Origin: Streptomyces sp. GSL17-111
Lineage (GTDB): Bacteria > Actinomycetota > Actinomycetes > Streptomycetales > Streptomycetaceae
Assembly (NCBI RefSeq): GCF_037911585.1
Contig: NZ_JBAJNS010000001.1
Coordinates: forward strand, 3,280,001-3,344,000
Reading direction: 5' to 3'
Length of the DNA: 64,000 bases
In this document: positions 27,369-36,600 of the stretch, in pieces
Layout: every line of letters starts with the position of its first letter
How positions within the stretch are numbered: the first letter of the stretch is position 1
The notes under the pieces: model-generated
Told to the model about the DNA's origin: nothing
The model's database searches: none
The model's input: the letters and a program-made list of their open reading frames with translations, nothing else
Translations under genes and position numbers: made by a program

Positions 27369-28442
27369 CTACTTCTTGAGCTTGCGGCGCGTCGCCTTCT
27401 TGGCGGCCTTGGCCTGAGCCTTCGCCTTGCCCTTCTTCGGCTTGCCGCCGTTGCCCTCGCCGGCCTTCTTGCCCTCAGCCTTCCTGGCCTTCTTCTTCTC
27501 CTTCTTCGCGGCCTTGCGCGTGGCCTTCTCGGCCTCGGCCTTGCGCTGGAGGGGAACAAGCTTCGCGGTGGCCTCGGCGGCGCTCTTGCCCACGTGGGGA
27601 AGCACGCTCTGGTAGATGTCGCGCGTGATCCGAGTGTCACTGTGCCCGAGTGTGTCCGACACGATCTTGATGTCGATGTCGGCGGCGAGCATGAGAGTGG
27701 CCGCGCCGTGGCGCAGGTCGTGCAGGCGGATCGGCGGGAGGTCGGATGAGGCGACCAAGCGCTCGAAGAGGTCCGTCACCTTGCCGGGGTGGAGCCAGGA
27801 ACCGTCCTCCTGCGTGAAGACGGCCGGTCTCGACCCAGGCCGTGCCCCACTCCTCGCCGGCCTCTTCCTGCCGCTCGCGATGTCGCTTCAGGACGTCGAC
27901 GGTGTCTTCGTCGAGGGCGACCACGCGGGAGCCGCTGTTGGTCTTGGGGTCCGACGCCTCCACCTCCCAGCCGTCCTGGACGAGTTGGGAGGAGACGGTG
28001 AGGGAATGGGTGTCGAGATTCGTCTCCGACCACGGCTGCCCGCACGCTTCGCCATGGCGCAGGCCCCGGAAGGCAATCAGGTGCCACATGGCGTACAGCC
28101 GGTCCTCGGCGACGAAGTCGAGGAAGGCGCCGGTTTGCTGAGGCGTCCAGACCATCACGGGGGCGGCTTCTCGCCGGTCTGCTCCCACTTGGCGACCCGC
28201 TCGTCCGTCCACACCAGGGCCTTCGGCTTGCGCACGGGGTCGATCTCGACGTGGGCGGCGGGGTTGAACGTGATGATCTGCTGCCCGATCGCGTCGTTCA
28301 GGGCCGCGCGAAGAGTGGCCTTGACGAACAGCTGGGCCACGATGATGACCAGCAGCAGCCACTTGCCGGCCGCCGCCCCGAGGGCATCCATCAGGATCTG
28401 CGCCGGGGGTACGCCGTTGGCCGAGCCGAGGGCGCCGTCGTA
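27369..28442 (-). pseudogene. Tyrosine integrase, frameshifted and truncated
   Basis: Three reading frames carry successive parts of one phage-type integrase. The core-binding domain piece is at 28155-28442 (ALNDAIGQQIITFNPAAHV). The piece with the first catalytic Arg (FRGLRHGEACG) is at about 27823-28160. The C-terminal piece, 27369-27779, has RLHDLRHGAATLML (second Arg and His box) and ITRDIYQSVLPHVGK with the nucleophilic Tyr. It ends in a long Lys/Ala tail (about 65 residues). Frameshifts lie near 28157 and 27822. The N-terminal DNA-arm domain is missing because the IS at 28443 cuts the gene. Its place beside tRNA-Thr shows that it inserted the island. It can no longer make an active enzyme. 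Confidence 0.88.
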
Positions 28443-29313
28443 GACGGTGTCCCGTAACTGCTGGCCACGGATGAGATGATCTTGGCGTGGCTGGTGTGAT
28501 CAGGCGTCGGAGCCGTCCTGGATAGCCCCATTCACCGGGCTGAGCCCGCGGCAGTTCGCCAAGCTCGTCACCGCGCTGCAACGCGAGGGCGCCGACCCGG
28601 TGCGCCGGGGCCGGCCGTGGTCGCTGCCGCTTCAGGACCGGGTGCTGCTGGTGGCCGCGTACTGGCGCACCAACCTCACCCTGCGCCGGCTCGCCCCGCT
28701 GTTCGGCGTCTCCAAGTCGGCCGCCGACCGGATCATCGCCCACCTCGGCCCGGCGCTCGCCCTCCAGCCCCGCAAGCGGTACCGCACGGACACCGTGCTC
28801 ATCGTGGACGGCACCCTGGTGCCCACCCGCGACAGGAGCGTGGCCGCCTCCAGCAAGAACTACCGCTACTCCACCAACCACCAGGTCGTCATCGACGCCG
28901 ACACCCGGCTCGTCGTCGCCGTCGGCAAACCGCTGCCGGGCAACCGCAACGACTGCCGGGCCTGGGAGGAGTCCGGTGCCAAGGACGCCGTCGGCACCAC
29001 CCCCACAGTGATCGCCGACGGCGGCTACCGCGGCACCGGACTGACCAGCCCGCACTACCGCCGGCACCGGGACGAGGACCTGCCCGCCTGGAAGGAGAGC
29101 CACAACGCATCCCACCGCCGGGTCCGCGCCCGCGTCGAGCACACCTTCGCCCGCATGAAGACCTGGAAGATCCTGCGCGACTGCCGCCTCAGAGGCGACG
29201 GCGTCCACCACGCCATGCTCGGCATCGCCCGCCTACACAACCTCGCCCTCGCCGGATGACAAGCAAACAAGCAGGTCAGCCGACACGTCCCTGAGGATTT
29301 ACGGGACACCGTC
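28443..29313. mobile_element. IS5-family insertion sequence
   Basis: An 871-bp element with 15-bp perfect terminal inverted repeats: GACGGTGTCCCGTAA at 28443-28457 and its complement at 29299-29313. One DDE transposase gene lies inside. The bases flanking the two ends do not form a target duplication. On the left is the integrase remnant and on the right an unrelated permease remnant, which points to a deletion next to the IS after insertion. Confidence 0.85.
28487..29259 (+). pseudogene. IS5-family transposase with a frameshift near its start
   Basis: The protein matches IS5-type DDE transposases of streptomycetes. It has an N-terminal HTH (LRRLAPLFGVSKSAADRII) and catalytic carboxylates in VLIVDGTLVPT, IADGGYRGTGL and RARVEHTFARMK. 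The expected start is GTG at 28487 (V-A-G-V-I). One base is missing at about 28503, so that frame stops at 28523. The remainder is open from 28504, and the first usable start codon in it is GTG at 28600. This leaves a 219-residue product lacking about 38 N-terminal residues. The catalytic core is complete, but normal expression is lost. Confidence 0.8.
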
Positions 29314-30170
29314 AGGACTGGATGGCGTAGGTGAAGCCGAAGAGGAGGACGAATCCGGCTGCCAGGGAGACGAGGAGAGCGGACGATGCCCTTGGGGCCG
29401 GTGGTGGAGGCGTCGATGGGTCTCCTCGGTCATGTGGGCGGAGGCGTCGTAGCCGGTGAAGGTGTACTGCGCCATCAGCAGCCCGAGCAGCACGACGTAG
29501 ATGCTGGACGAGAAGCTGGTGTTGTTGACGAACTCGCCGAACACGAAGTGCGTCGGCTGGTGGCGCTCGGGGATCACCACCAAGGCGCCGCAGATGACGA
29601 TGACGCCGAGGATGTGCCACCAGATGGACACCTCGTTGAGGAAGGCGACGATGCGCACGCCGAAGGTGTTCAGCACGCCGTGGAGCACGAGGATGACGTC
29701 GAACAGCGTGATCGTGTGACCGGGCGTGGCCTCGAGGCCGAACTGCAGGTCCAGTAAGGCGTTGAGGAAGGTGGCCGCGCCGAAGTCGATCCCCGCTGTC
29801 ACGGCTACCTGTCCGAGGGTGTTGAACCAGCCGGTGAACCACGCCCATGCGGCCGCCGACCGTCGGGGCGCCATGCGGTGGGCCCAGAAGTACAGGCCCG
29901 CGGAAGTCGGATAGGCGGAGCAGACCTCCGCCATGGACAGGGCGACGAATAGCGTCACGAGGCCGACGAACAGCCAGCCCCACATGATGACCGCCGGGCC
30001 GCCGGTGTTCATGCCGTAGCCGTAGAGCGTCATGCAGCCGGACAGGATGGAGATGATCGTGAAGCTGACACCGAAGTCGCTCGGCCGGACATCGAGCGAG
30101 ACAGGGTCTGCTGGTAGCCGAATTGCTTGAGGCGTTCCTCGTCGGAGACGCGTGAGACATCGAGGGGCAC
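29313..30170 (-). pseudogene. APC-superfamily amino-acid permease, frameshifted and truncated
   Basis: The N-terminal part starts at the GTG at 30170 (V-P-L-D-V-S-R-V-S-D-E-E-R-L) and runs to about 30085, where the frame shifts. The main piece has five or six membrane helices (FGVSFTIISILSGCMTLYGY, FVALSMAEVCSAYPTSAGLY). A second shift lies near 29400, after SAHMTEETH. The sequence SLVSLAAGFVLLFGFTYAIQ-like then runs into the IS end. The missing C-terminal half was lost at the IS. Intact homologues import amino acids or GABA and have about 500 residues. Confidence 0.85.
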
Positions 30171-30212
30171 AGGGAATCCGTCCTTCGTACGGGAATGGAT
30201 GGTTCAGGGGTT

Positions 30213-31158
30213 TCAGCGGCGCCGGCGCCTTGGCGGGCTGTACGCCCAACGGCGGTGCCGCAGGAACAGTTCGTCGGCCTGGCCGCAGTACGACCACGGG
30301 ACTTGGGTGGCGTACGGGCCGATCGCGTCGAAGACCTCCAGGGCCTCGTGATGCCGGTTCGCGAACGACGAGGCGTGGGCAAGGTAGTTGGCGTCGTCGG
30401 CGAAGCAGGCGTGCGGACGCGGCGCGCGGTAGCGCCACCACCGCTCCAGCACCAGGTCGATCTGCGGGCACTCGACCCAGGGTGGATTGTCAGGCCGTAG
30501 GCACTATGGTCCTGCTCCTGGCGGGTCCGGTGTGCCTCCGCGATGACGACCAGGGGGGGAAGGACGGCGACGGGCAGGCCCGCGGGGCGATGGATGCCTG
30601 CTCCTCGGCCTACCAGGCCGCCTCACCGTGGGCACCGTGATGGCGGGGGAAGAGGTAGGTGGCGACCTCGTGGTGTGCTTCGCGGTTCCATGGGTCGCGC
30701 TGCTTGATCTCCGCCCAGACACGGCCGAGCGTGTCCCGGTCGGGGGCGTGGGTACGCAGCAGCGCGAGCATGACGACCAGCGGCGCCACGTCCTGGGGCC
30801 ACGCGTCTAGCGCGGAGTGGCAGGTTGACCAGGCTTCCTCCATCAGAGGGCGTCCGGCCCTGCGCCCGGCGATCATCGCGCGCAGGGCCTGCACGTTCGC
30901 GAGGAGAGCGAGGGCGTGCGGAGAGCGGGGCTCGGCCTCGGCCCAGGTGTCGGCGAATCTGAGCCGTGCCCCTGCTTCGGCCAGGATCTGGAGGCGGAAG
31001 ATCCTGCGGTCCCAGTCCGGGCCCGTCGCGGTCAGCAGGTCCCGGGCGCCCTCCCACCGTCCCATCGCCGCGTCCTCGACCACTGGCCGTAGCGCCGCGT
31101 CGTCGCGAGCCGGATGCTGTTCGAGCGGAGGACTGCGGTCGTGGCCGTGTCGCGCCAT
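30213..31158 (-). pseudogene. Helical-repeat protein remnant
   Basis: The N-terminal 182 codons (30610-31158) are intact. They form an all-helical, TPR-like protein: FADTWAEAEPRSPHALALLA, TLGRVWAEIKQRDPWNREAH. The frame then hits a TAG, but similarity continues in other frames (LVVIAEAHRTRQEQDHSAYG). After another one-base shift near 30483 it runs to 30213 (LVLERWWRYRAPRPHACFAD). I recall proteins of this shape in streptomycetes but not their function. The start ATG overlaps the stop of the upstream acetyltransferase, so the two were one operon. Confidence 0.7.
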
Positions 31159-31642
31159 CAGCGGGTCCGCCAGGACATCCGCGGGTCGCCGTACGTGAAC
31201 CCGAGCGACGTGTACAGCGGCTCGCCCTCTGGGCTGGCGGCAAGACTGATGCGTTTGCAGCCGCCGGCGGTCATCCAGTCCATGAGCGCTGTCACCGTGG
31301 CCCGCGCGTAGCCGCGCCTGCGGAATTCTGGATAGGTGGCGACGGTGCTGATATCGCGCCGTTGAATGGTTTGCCGCTGTCGGGGCCCGGAAGCCGGGGC
31401 TGCAGCAACCCCATCGCCCAGGCCGCCACGCGGCCGGGTCCGGCGTCGACCACGAACGCGGCGGCCGTGTCCTGGTCGCGTAGCAGGGCGGCGATGGCCT
31501 CCTGGCACTCCTTGACCCATGGCCCGTCCGGCGCCACCCTCGGCTCGGTCCACGGCTCAGCCGGGCAGGTCAGCGCCAGCTGTCGCAGGCGGGCCAGCTC
31601 CCCGGCGTCGTCGGCCACCGCCCGTCGCACGAACACGGTCAC
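31158..31642 (-). pseudogene. GNAT N-acetyltransferase with a frameshift
   Basis: From the GTG at 31642 (TVFVRRAVADDAGELARLRQ) the frame covers the N-terminal half. After KPFNG, near 31355, two extra bases (GC) shift it. The acetyl-CoA-binding half continues in another frame: ISTVATYPEFRRRGYARATV is motif A with the R/Q-x-x-G-x-G/A pattern, then SLGFTYGDPRMSW. The joined product would have about 160 residues, normal for GNAT enzymes. The substrate is unknown. Confidence 0.8.
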
Positions 31643-31718
31643 AGCAGACCCCTTCCGATCATGGGTGCGTTCTTGATAGCGGCGGTGCCCGCGGGGTCCG
31701 TATCCTGCTGGGCAACGC

Positions 31719-31980
31719 GTTGACGGAGACGAGTAGCCAGGGATCACGCGAGCAGAGAGAGCCGCCGGAAGCTGGGAAGGCGGCCTCGCGCCCCCCGGGT
31801 GAAGACCCTCCCGAGCGCGGGGAGGAACGACCACGTCGTGGTTCAATGCCCCGCCGGCCGGCCCCCGTCACCGGGCCCGAATGAGGCCGCCACCTGGTGG
31901 CGGCGAAAGTGCGGTGGTACCGCGAGTTCCCTTCTCGCCCGCACTCCCAAGGGATCATGACGATGTCCTTCGGAGGACCG
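31719..31980 (+). ncRNA. T-box riboswitch leader
   Basis: The leader of the tRNA-synthetase gene has the hallmark T-box sequence GCGGTGGTACCGCG at 31911-31924. A stem I region with AGAGAG and a GCCGCC...GGCGGC arm lies around 31765-31790. Downstream, AGTGCGG pairs with CCGCACT (31907-31945). Then GTCCT-TCGG-AGGAC (near 31966-31978) would hide the GGAGG ribosome-binding site. That layout indicates control of translation, as found in actinobacteria: uncharged tRNA binding would free the site. The specifier codon, expected to be for Asn or Asp, could not be assigned by eye. Confidence 0.82.
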
Positions 31981-31982
31981 CA

Positions 31983-33293
31983 ATGATCCAAAGCCGCGTA
32001 CACGTCTTCGACCTGCGAGACCACGTCGGCCGTACCGTTTCCGTCTGCGGGTGGGTGAACACCCTGCGCCTGCAGCGCAAGATGCAATTCGTCATCGTGC
32101 GGGACAGCACCGGCATGGTGCAGGTGACCCACAAGCGCGACGACGGGCCACTGGAAGCCCAGCTCGAAGCACTCACCCCGGAGTCCGCCGTGCGGATCAC
32201 CGGCCGCGTCGTCGACGCCGCTCAGGTGAAACTCGGCGGTCTGGAGATCGTCCCCGAGGCGGCCGAGGTCCTGAACCTCGCCGCCGCTCCGCTGCCGATC
32301 GACGAGCACACTGGTCTGGAGCAGCGCCTCGACTGGCGGTTCCTGGATGTGCGCCGTCGTCCCGCCGCTCAGCTGATGTTCGCCGTGCAGACCCCTCTGG
32401 AGCAGGGCATGCGCGAGTACGCCTACGCGCAGGGCGCCACGGAGATGCACACCCCGAAGCTCATGGGCACCGCCTCGGAGTCCGGCGCGGAGGTCTTCAA
32501 GCTGGGCTACTTCGACCGCAACGCCTACCTGGCGCAGTCCCCGCAGTTCTACAAGCAGATGGCGATCTCGGTCGGCATCGACAAGGGCTTTGAGATCGGT
32601 CCGGTCTTCCGCGCCGAGCCGTCGTTCACCTCCGGCACGCCACCGAGTTCACCGGCGTCGACGTGGAGCTGGCCTGGATCGACGGCGTCGAGGACGTGAT
32701 GGTCTTCGAGGAGCAGATGCTCGCCCACGCCATCGGCAAGGTAGCCGACGCGCACGGTGAGGCGATCGCCGAGCACTTCGGTGTCGAGGCCACCGTGCCC
32801 TCCACGCCCTTCCCCCGCATCACCATGGATGAGGCGCACGAGATCCTGCGCACGAGCGGCTGGGGGCCCCGAGGGCGTCAAGGAGGACCTGGACCCGGAG
32901 GGTGAGCGGAGCATCTCCGCTCACATCAAGGAGGCCACCGGCCACGAGTTCGTGTTCATCACGCACTACCCGACCGGCATCCGGCCCTTCTACCACATGC
33001 GGCCGGCCGACGACCCGAGCGTTACCCTGAGCTTCGACCTGCTGTGGAAGGGGCTGGAGGTCACCACCGGCGCCCAGCGTGAGCACCGCTATGACGTGCT
33101 GCTGAAGCAGGCCGCCGAGAAGGGCATGAGAACGGAGCCGCTGCAGGACTACCTGAACGCCTTCCGGTTCGGGTGTCCGCCGCACGGTGGGCTCGGCATG
33201 GGCCTGGGGCGGGTGCTGATAGTGATGCTCGGCCTGGACTCGATCCGCGAGGCCAGCTTCCTCTTCCGCGGTCCGAACCGGCTCACGCCGTGA
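31983..33293 (+). pseudogene. Archaeal-type aspartyl/asparaginyl-tRNA synthetase paralogue, two frameshifts
   Basis: Class II synthetase of about 436 residues if joined. The anticodon-binding OB fold is at the start (VSVCGWVNTLRLQRKMQFVI). Motif 2 region GFEIGPVFRAEPSF and motif 3 region GLGMGLGRVLIVMLGLDSIR are present. The first shift is at about 32635: FTS would continue with RHATEFTGVD if one C were restored. The second is at about 32865, where one extra G splits TSGW from the PEGVKEDLDP part. The length and lack of a bacterial insertion domain fit the archaeal-type enzyme. In streptomycetes such extra copies are not the housekeeping aspS. A T-box precedes it. It is disabled unless the shifts are sequence errors. 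Confidence 0.85.
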
Positions 33294-33306
33294 CCGGCAG
33301 TGGGCT

Positions 33307-33347
33307 GCGTCCCACGGCACGGGCCAGCGCCTCGTGCCGTGGGACGC
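33307..33347. terminator. Bidirectional terminator
   Basis: A perfect 14-bp stem, GCGTCCCACGGCAC with its complement, lies between the convergent synthetase and dioxygenase genes. Confidence 0.75.
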
Positions 33348-33351
33348 GGTC

Positions 33352-34145
33352 TCAGTAGCGGACATTGCTCAGGTCATGCGTCCACGCCTCGTCCGGGTTC
33401 TTGTCCCAGTAGGACCGCAGCGCCAACTCCCGCTCGGAGTAATGGCCTTGGCGGCACAGGCCGCCGTGGGAGAGGGTGACGCTCATGGCGAGGCCCGACT
33501 CAGTGGTCACCCAGTGCGGAGTGAGCGCATGGCTCCAGAGCTGTTCGCCGGGGAGCATGGTGACGGACTGGCGGTCGGCCGGATCGTGCTCGGGCGGGTC
33601 CTCGCCGGTGGTCTCGCCGATGACCGCCGCCTCGGCCGACAGGCGCTGGTCGGGGTCCCGGTAGCTGTGGAAGGTCTTGCTGCCGTGGACCTGCCAGACC
33701 AGGCCGTGTGAGTTGTCGTTGTGGTAGGTCGAGGCGGCACCCTCGGTGGACAGGAACAGGATCGGCGCCAGCCGCTGCCAGGTGAATCCCCGTTCGCACA
33801 GATGGGTGCGCCAGGGGATCATGACCTCGTCATGGAAGCCGTGCAGGAGGTCGTCGTAGAAGCGACTGAGGTTGAAGTGCACCAGCCGGAACGGCCAGGC
33901 CGCGATCTCCTCGATCGGTGCGGTACGGAAAGCGGCGGTGCGGTCCAACGCACCTGCCAGTCATCGTCTCCGAGGATCGTGAACCGAACCTCGTCGTCCT
34001 TGCGGAGGTGGTCGAGGACGTCAATGGCCGGCAGGAACAGGTAGTCGAAGACCTCCAGCGGGGAGTTCGGCGGCTGCCTCCACCGGAGGTCGAAGTCGTC
34101 GGGAGTCGTGATCGTCATAGAGCGGTCCATGGAGTCGGGGGGCAT
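33352..34145 (-). pseudogene. JmjC/cupin-like Fe(II)/2-oxoglutarate dioxygenase, one frameshift
   Basis: The frame from about 34145 (MPPDSMDRSMTITTPDDFDL) shifts by one base near 33950, after GDDDWQVR, and continues to 33352. The catalytic part has YHNDNSHGLVWQVHGSKTFH: H-x-D provides the first two iron ligands, and a His in LPGEQLWSHALTPHWV is the likely third. STEGAASTYHNDN resembles the JmjC substrate-side strand. It starts ten bases after the radical SAM gene stop, on the same strand, so it belongs to that operon. JmjC-like oxygenases near radical SAM enzymes often hydroxylate peptides, so a role in peptide maturation is likely. A TTG at 33948 could start a shorter product. Confidence 0.65.
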
Positions 34146-34155
34146 CGAGCCGGCC

Positions 34156-35061
34156 TCACGCTGCGGCGCACGACGCGCTGTCGTCGCACGCACGCACGGG
34201 CGGAGCGGCAGATGGCCGCCAGTCCGGCATCACCCGGTCCTGCGCCGGAGCGGTCAGGAACTGTCTGATCGCAGCCCGGGGAGCATGGGCACTGACCGAT
34301 GCCTGGCCGTAGGGGCAGCGCCGGATGTCGCCGTCCGCGGACACGTACGCGGCCGCTGAGCGGCATGACCACCGCTCGCCCCCATCCGTGGGGAACTGCA
34401 AGTCCCCCAGCTCGTCGAGGTAGGCCCGGTACCGGTCGGACAGATCGAAGTGGCGGCTCAGTACGTCGGCGTCGAGCCGCTGCTGCACCAGGTAGTCCTG
34501 AACCGACTTGCCGTCGCGGCGAAGGGCACGCTCGTCAAGGACAACGGGACTGAACTGGACCTCCACCCCCACCTCGGATACAAGGCCGGCCAGGTCCTGG
34601 CACTCCTCGTCACGCAGGCCCCAGCAGGTGACGTGCAGGATCTTCGTCTCGGTACTGATGGCGCGCGCAGTGTGTCGAGGCCGGAGGCCGCGGTGCGGGT
34701 GGTGCGGCCCAGCAGCATGGCGCCCTGCGAGTCGGCGGAGACGGTCACATTGGCCAGCAGGTGCGCCACCTGGGAGAGGGGCGATGACCTCGGCCACGGT
34801 GCGGGCCGAGGTCACCATCGACACCGCCATGCCGAACGGGTGGGCCAGCCGTACGAGCTGCCGGAGCTGCGGGTGGTGGGTCGGTTCGCCGCCGCTCAGG
34901 CGCACCCCTTCCACGCCCGCCTCCTTCAGCCGCGACAGATGGCGGGTGTAGGTCGCGGTGTCGAGGAATCCGTGAGCACGGTCGGAACGGAAGCAGAACC
35001 CACAGGCCACCTTGCAGTGCCCAGCCGTGGAGATCAACGCGGTACGGACGCGGGTACTCAT
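34156..35061 (-). CDS. Radical SAM protein
   Basis: Radical SAM enzyme of 301 residues. STAGHCKVACGFCFRSD carries the CxxxCxxC iron-sulfur motif at about residues 16-23, and GVRLSGGEPTHHP is the SAM-binding GGEP motif. The end carries more Cys (RWSCRS, RRCPYG, RACDDSASC) that may bind a second cluster. Between about 34690 and 34775 the translation is poor, but a neighbouring frame reads well (LLANVTVSADSQGAMLLGRT). Two compensating one-base shifts therefore seem to alter about 28 residues while the frame stays open. The start overlaps the stop of the SPASM enzyme (ATGA). Probably a peptide-modifying enzyme that works with its neighbour. Confidence 0.75.
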   Translation of the reverse strand: MSTRVRTALISTAGHCKVACGFCFRSDRAHGFLDTATYTRHLSRLKEAGVEGVRLSGGEPTHHPQLRQLVRLAHPFGMAVSMVTSARTVAEVIAPLPGGAPAGQCDRLRRLAGRHAAGPHHPHRGLRPRHTARAISTETKILHVTCWGLRDEECQDLAGLVSEVGVEVQFSPVVLDERALRRDGKSVQDYLVQQRLDADVLSRHFDLSDRYRAYLDELGDLQFPTDGGERWSCRSAAAYVSADGDIRRCPYGQASVSAHAPRAAIRQFLTAPAQDRVMPDWRPSAAPPVRACDDSASCAAA

Positions 35062-36215
35062 TGCACCCCTGTGTTGTCCCACACCGCGATCTCCACGGTG
35101 CTCGTGTAGAACGCGCACATCTCCGGGTCCGGCGTGCCGCCGCCGATGAGGGCCTGCTCGTTGCGGGATGGTCCGCCGCAGATGGCGAGCGCCGGGCAGT
35201 CGCCGCACTCCGGGATCGGCGCGACCTTCTTCGCCACGCCGGCTAAGAGGCCGGGATCGGCCCGGAGCTCGTCGAGGGTGTGCAGGAACGACGGCTCGGC
35301 GAAGTTGATGTCGCACAGGCTGACCCGGTTGCCGGGCAGCAGGGCCGCGTTCAGGCTGCGGTCGCCCTGCATGTGGTCGAACAGCATCGGCCGTCGGGTG
35401 TCGAGCGCTTGGAAGGCGCGGTCCAGGACGGTGAACAGCATGCCGCCCCGCCCCAGGGCGGCCACGCGGGCCTCGTACAGTTCGCGGGCCAGATCGGCGC
35501 CGTTGACGCGCCAGCGACCCGCAGTGGAGATGGGCGTGTTGACATAGATGAACTTCAGCCCGAGATCGTCGATGATCCACCGGACGGTCTCGGAGAGGCG
35601 CCTGATGTTCGCGGCGGTCGGGGTGAGGTTGCAGCCCACGTGCAGGCCGTCTGCCTCGACGAACCGGGCGACGTTGCGGCGGATCCGGTCGTCGGCGGGC
35701 TGGCCGCCGAGCAGGAGGTGGTTCGCGGAGTTGATGCCCGGAGGGCCGTCGATGGAGATGCCGACCCCGTATTCGTACGCGACGAAGTGGTCGAGGGCCT
35801 CGTCCGTCAGCCGGGCGCCGTTGGTGACGACTGTGCGCCGCACCCTCGCCACCTCGTAGCGGTCGGCGAGAGTGTCGGCGAGCTGGTCGCCGTACCGCAT
35901 GAGGTCGAATCGGATGGTCGGCTCGCCACCGAACCACTGGATGGAGACCTCGTCCTGCCCGGCGTTCTGCTCGAACAGGAACTCCAGCCCCTCCGTCAGC
36001 TCCTCCTTCGTCATGTCCGGCCTGCCGGTGTTCGTGTCGACGAAGCAGTACGTGCAGGCCATGTTGCAGCGATCGGTGAGGACCACGCGCAGGCCGCTGA
36101 TGCGGCGAGGGGCAGCGTCGAAGAAGCGGAGATGGCGGGCCTGAGGCCGCCGACAAGACATGGTGTTCTCGAAGTCCACCCGCGCCCCCGTTTCTCGTGC
36201 TACTCCGGCCGCCAT
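35058..36215 (-). CDS. SPASM-domain radical SAM peptide-modifying enzyme
   Basis: Protein of 385 residues. The cluster motif is LTDRCNMACTYCFVDTN (CxxxCxxC), with FGGEPTIRFD as the GGEP motif and GVGISIDGPPGINSANH further along. The C-terminal SPASM-type Cys set is CDINFAEP...PIPECGDCPALAICGG...EMCAFY, expected to hold auxiliary 4Fe-4S clusters. Such enzymes cross-link or epimerise ribosomally made peptides. It is the first long gene of a leftward operon with the second radical SAM gene and the dioxygenase. A 51-codon ORF (36421-36576) just upstream may encode the substrate. The frame is intact. Confidence 0.9.
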   Translation of the reverse strand: MAAGVARETGARVDFENTMSCRRPQARHLRFFDAAPRRISGLRVVLTDRCNMACTYCFVDTNTGRPDMTKEELTEGLEFLFEQNAGQDEVSIQWFGGEPTIRFDLMRYGDQLADTLADRYEVARVRRTVVTNGARLTDEALDHFVAYEYGVGISIDGPPGINSANHLLLGGQPADDRIRRNVARFVEADGLHVGCNLTPTAANIRRLSETVRWIIDDLGLKFIYVNTPISTAGRWRVNGADLARELYEARVAALGRGGMLFTVLDRAFQALDTRRPMLFDHMQGDRSLNAALLPGNRVSLCDINFAEPSFLHTLDELRADPGLLAGVAKKVAPIPECGDCPALAICGGPSRNEQALIGGGTPDPEMCAFYTSTVEIAVWDNTGVQ

Positions 36216-36420
36216 GCCACCGGTTCATCGTGAACTGGCCGGATTTGAAAGCTGGTTGGCGCGTAACTCATGTGGCTGAAGGGGGCTGATGCGCGATAGT
36301 GTTCGGCGTTCCCGCGGTAACTCGAACGTGCCTTCTGTGTCCTGGTCTCGTTAGTCGGACCAGTGACCAATCACTCCCGCCAACTGCGCCGAATCACGCG
36401 CCGGGCTCGACTATGATCGA

Positions 36421-36576
36421 TCATCTCGACACGTGGAACGCCGGTTCGAGCTCGTAGGTCGCGGGGGTGCGTAAGCCGAGCTGGGGAGCTGTCGGTACCT
36501 CCGTCGATCCCGGTGTCCGGAGTGCCGGAATCCTTGCTTCCACCAGTGGGTCTGTGATCTCCTGGTGCTCGTTCAT
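36421..36576 (-). CDS. Candidate RiPP precursor peptide
   Basis: A 51-residue ORF, beginning MNEHQEITDPLVEA and ending ELEPAFHVSR, lies 205 bases upstream of the SPASM radical SAM gene on the same strand. It has the size and layout of a leader-core precursor: an acidic front and a Thr/Pro-rich middle with aromatic residues (Tyr, Phe, His) near the end. One codon is TTA (36472-36474), which would make translation depend on the bldA tRNA. Against it, no ribosome-binding site precedes the ATG, and only 24 bases separate it from the divergent methyltransferase start. I do not recognise a known precursor family. Confidence 0.4.
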   Translation of the reverse strand: MNEHQEITDPLVEARIPALRTPGSTEVPTAPQLGLRTPATYELEPAFHVSR

Positions 36577-36600
36577 GTCGTGCGTATGGAGGGTTGTGCT

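Noticed and set aside
29313..34780. Treating all frameshifts as sequencing errors
   Set aside because: The core genes at 1.6-27 kb and the defence genes show almost no shifts at similar GC, so local decay is the better explanation, though single sites may still be errors.
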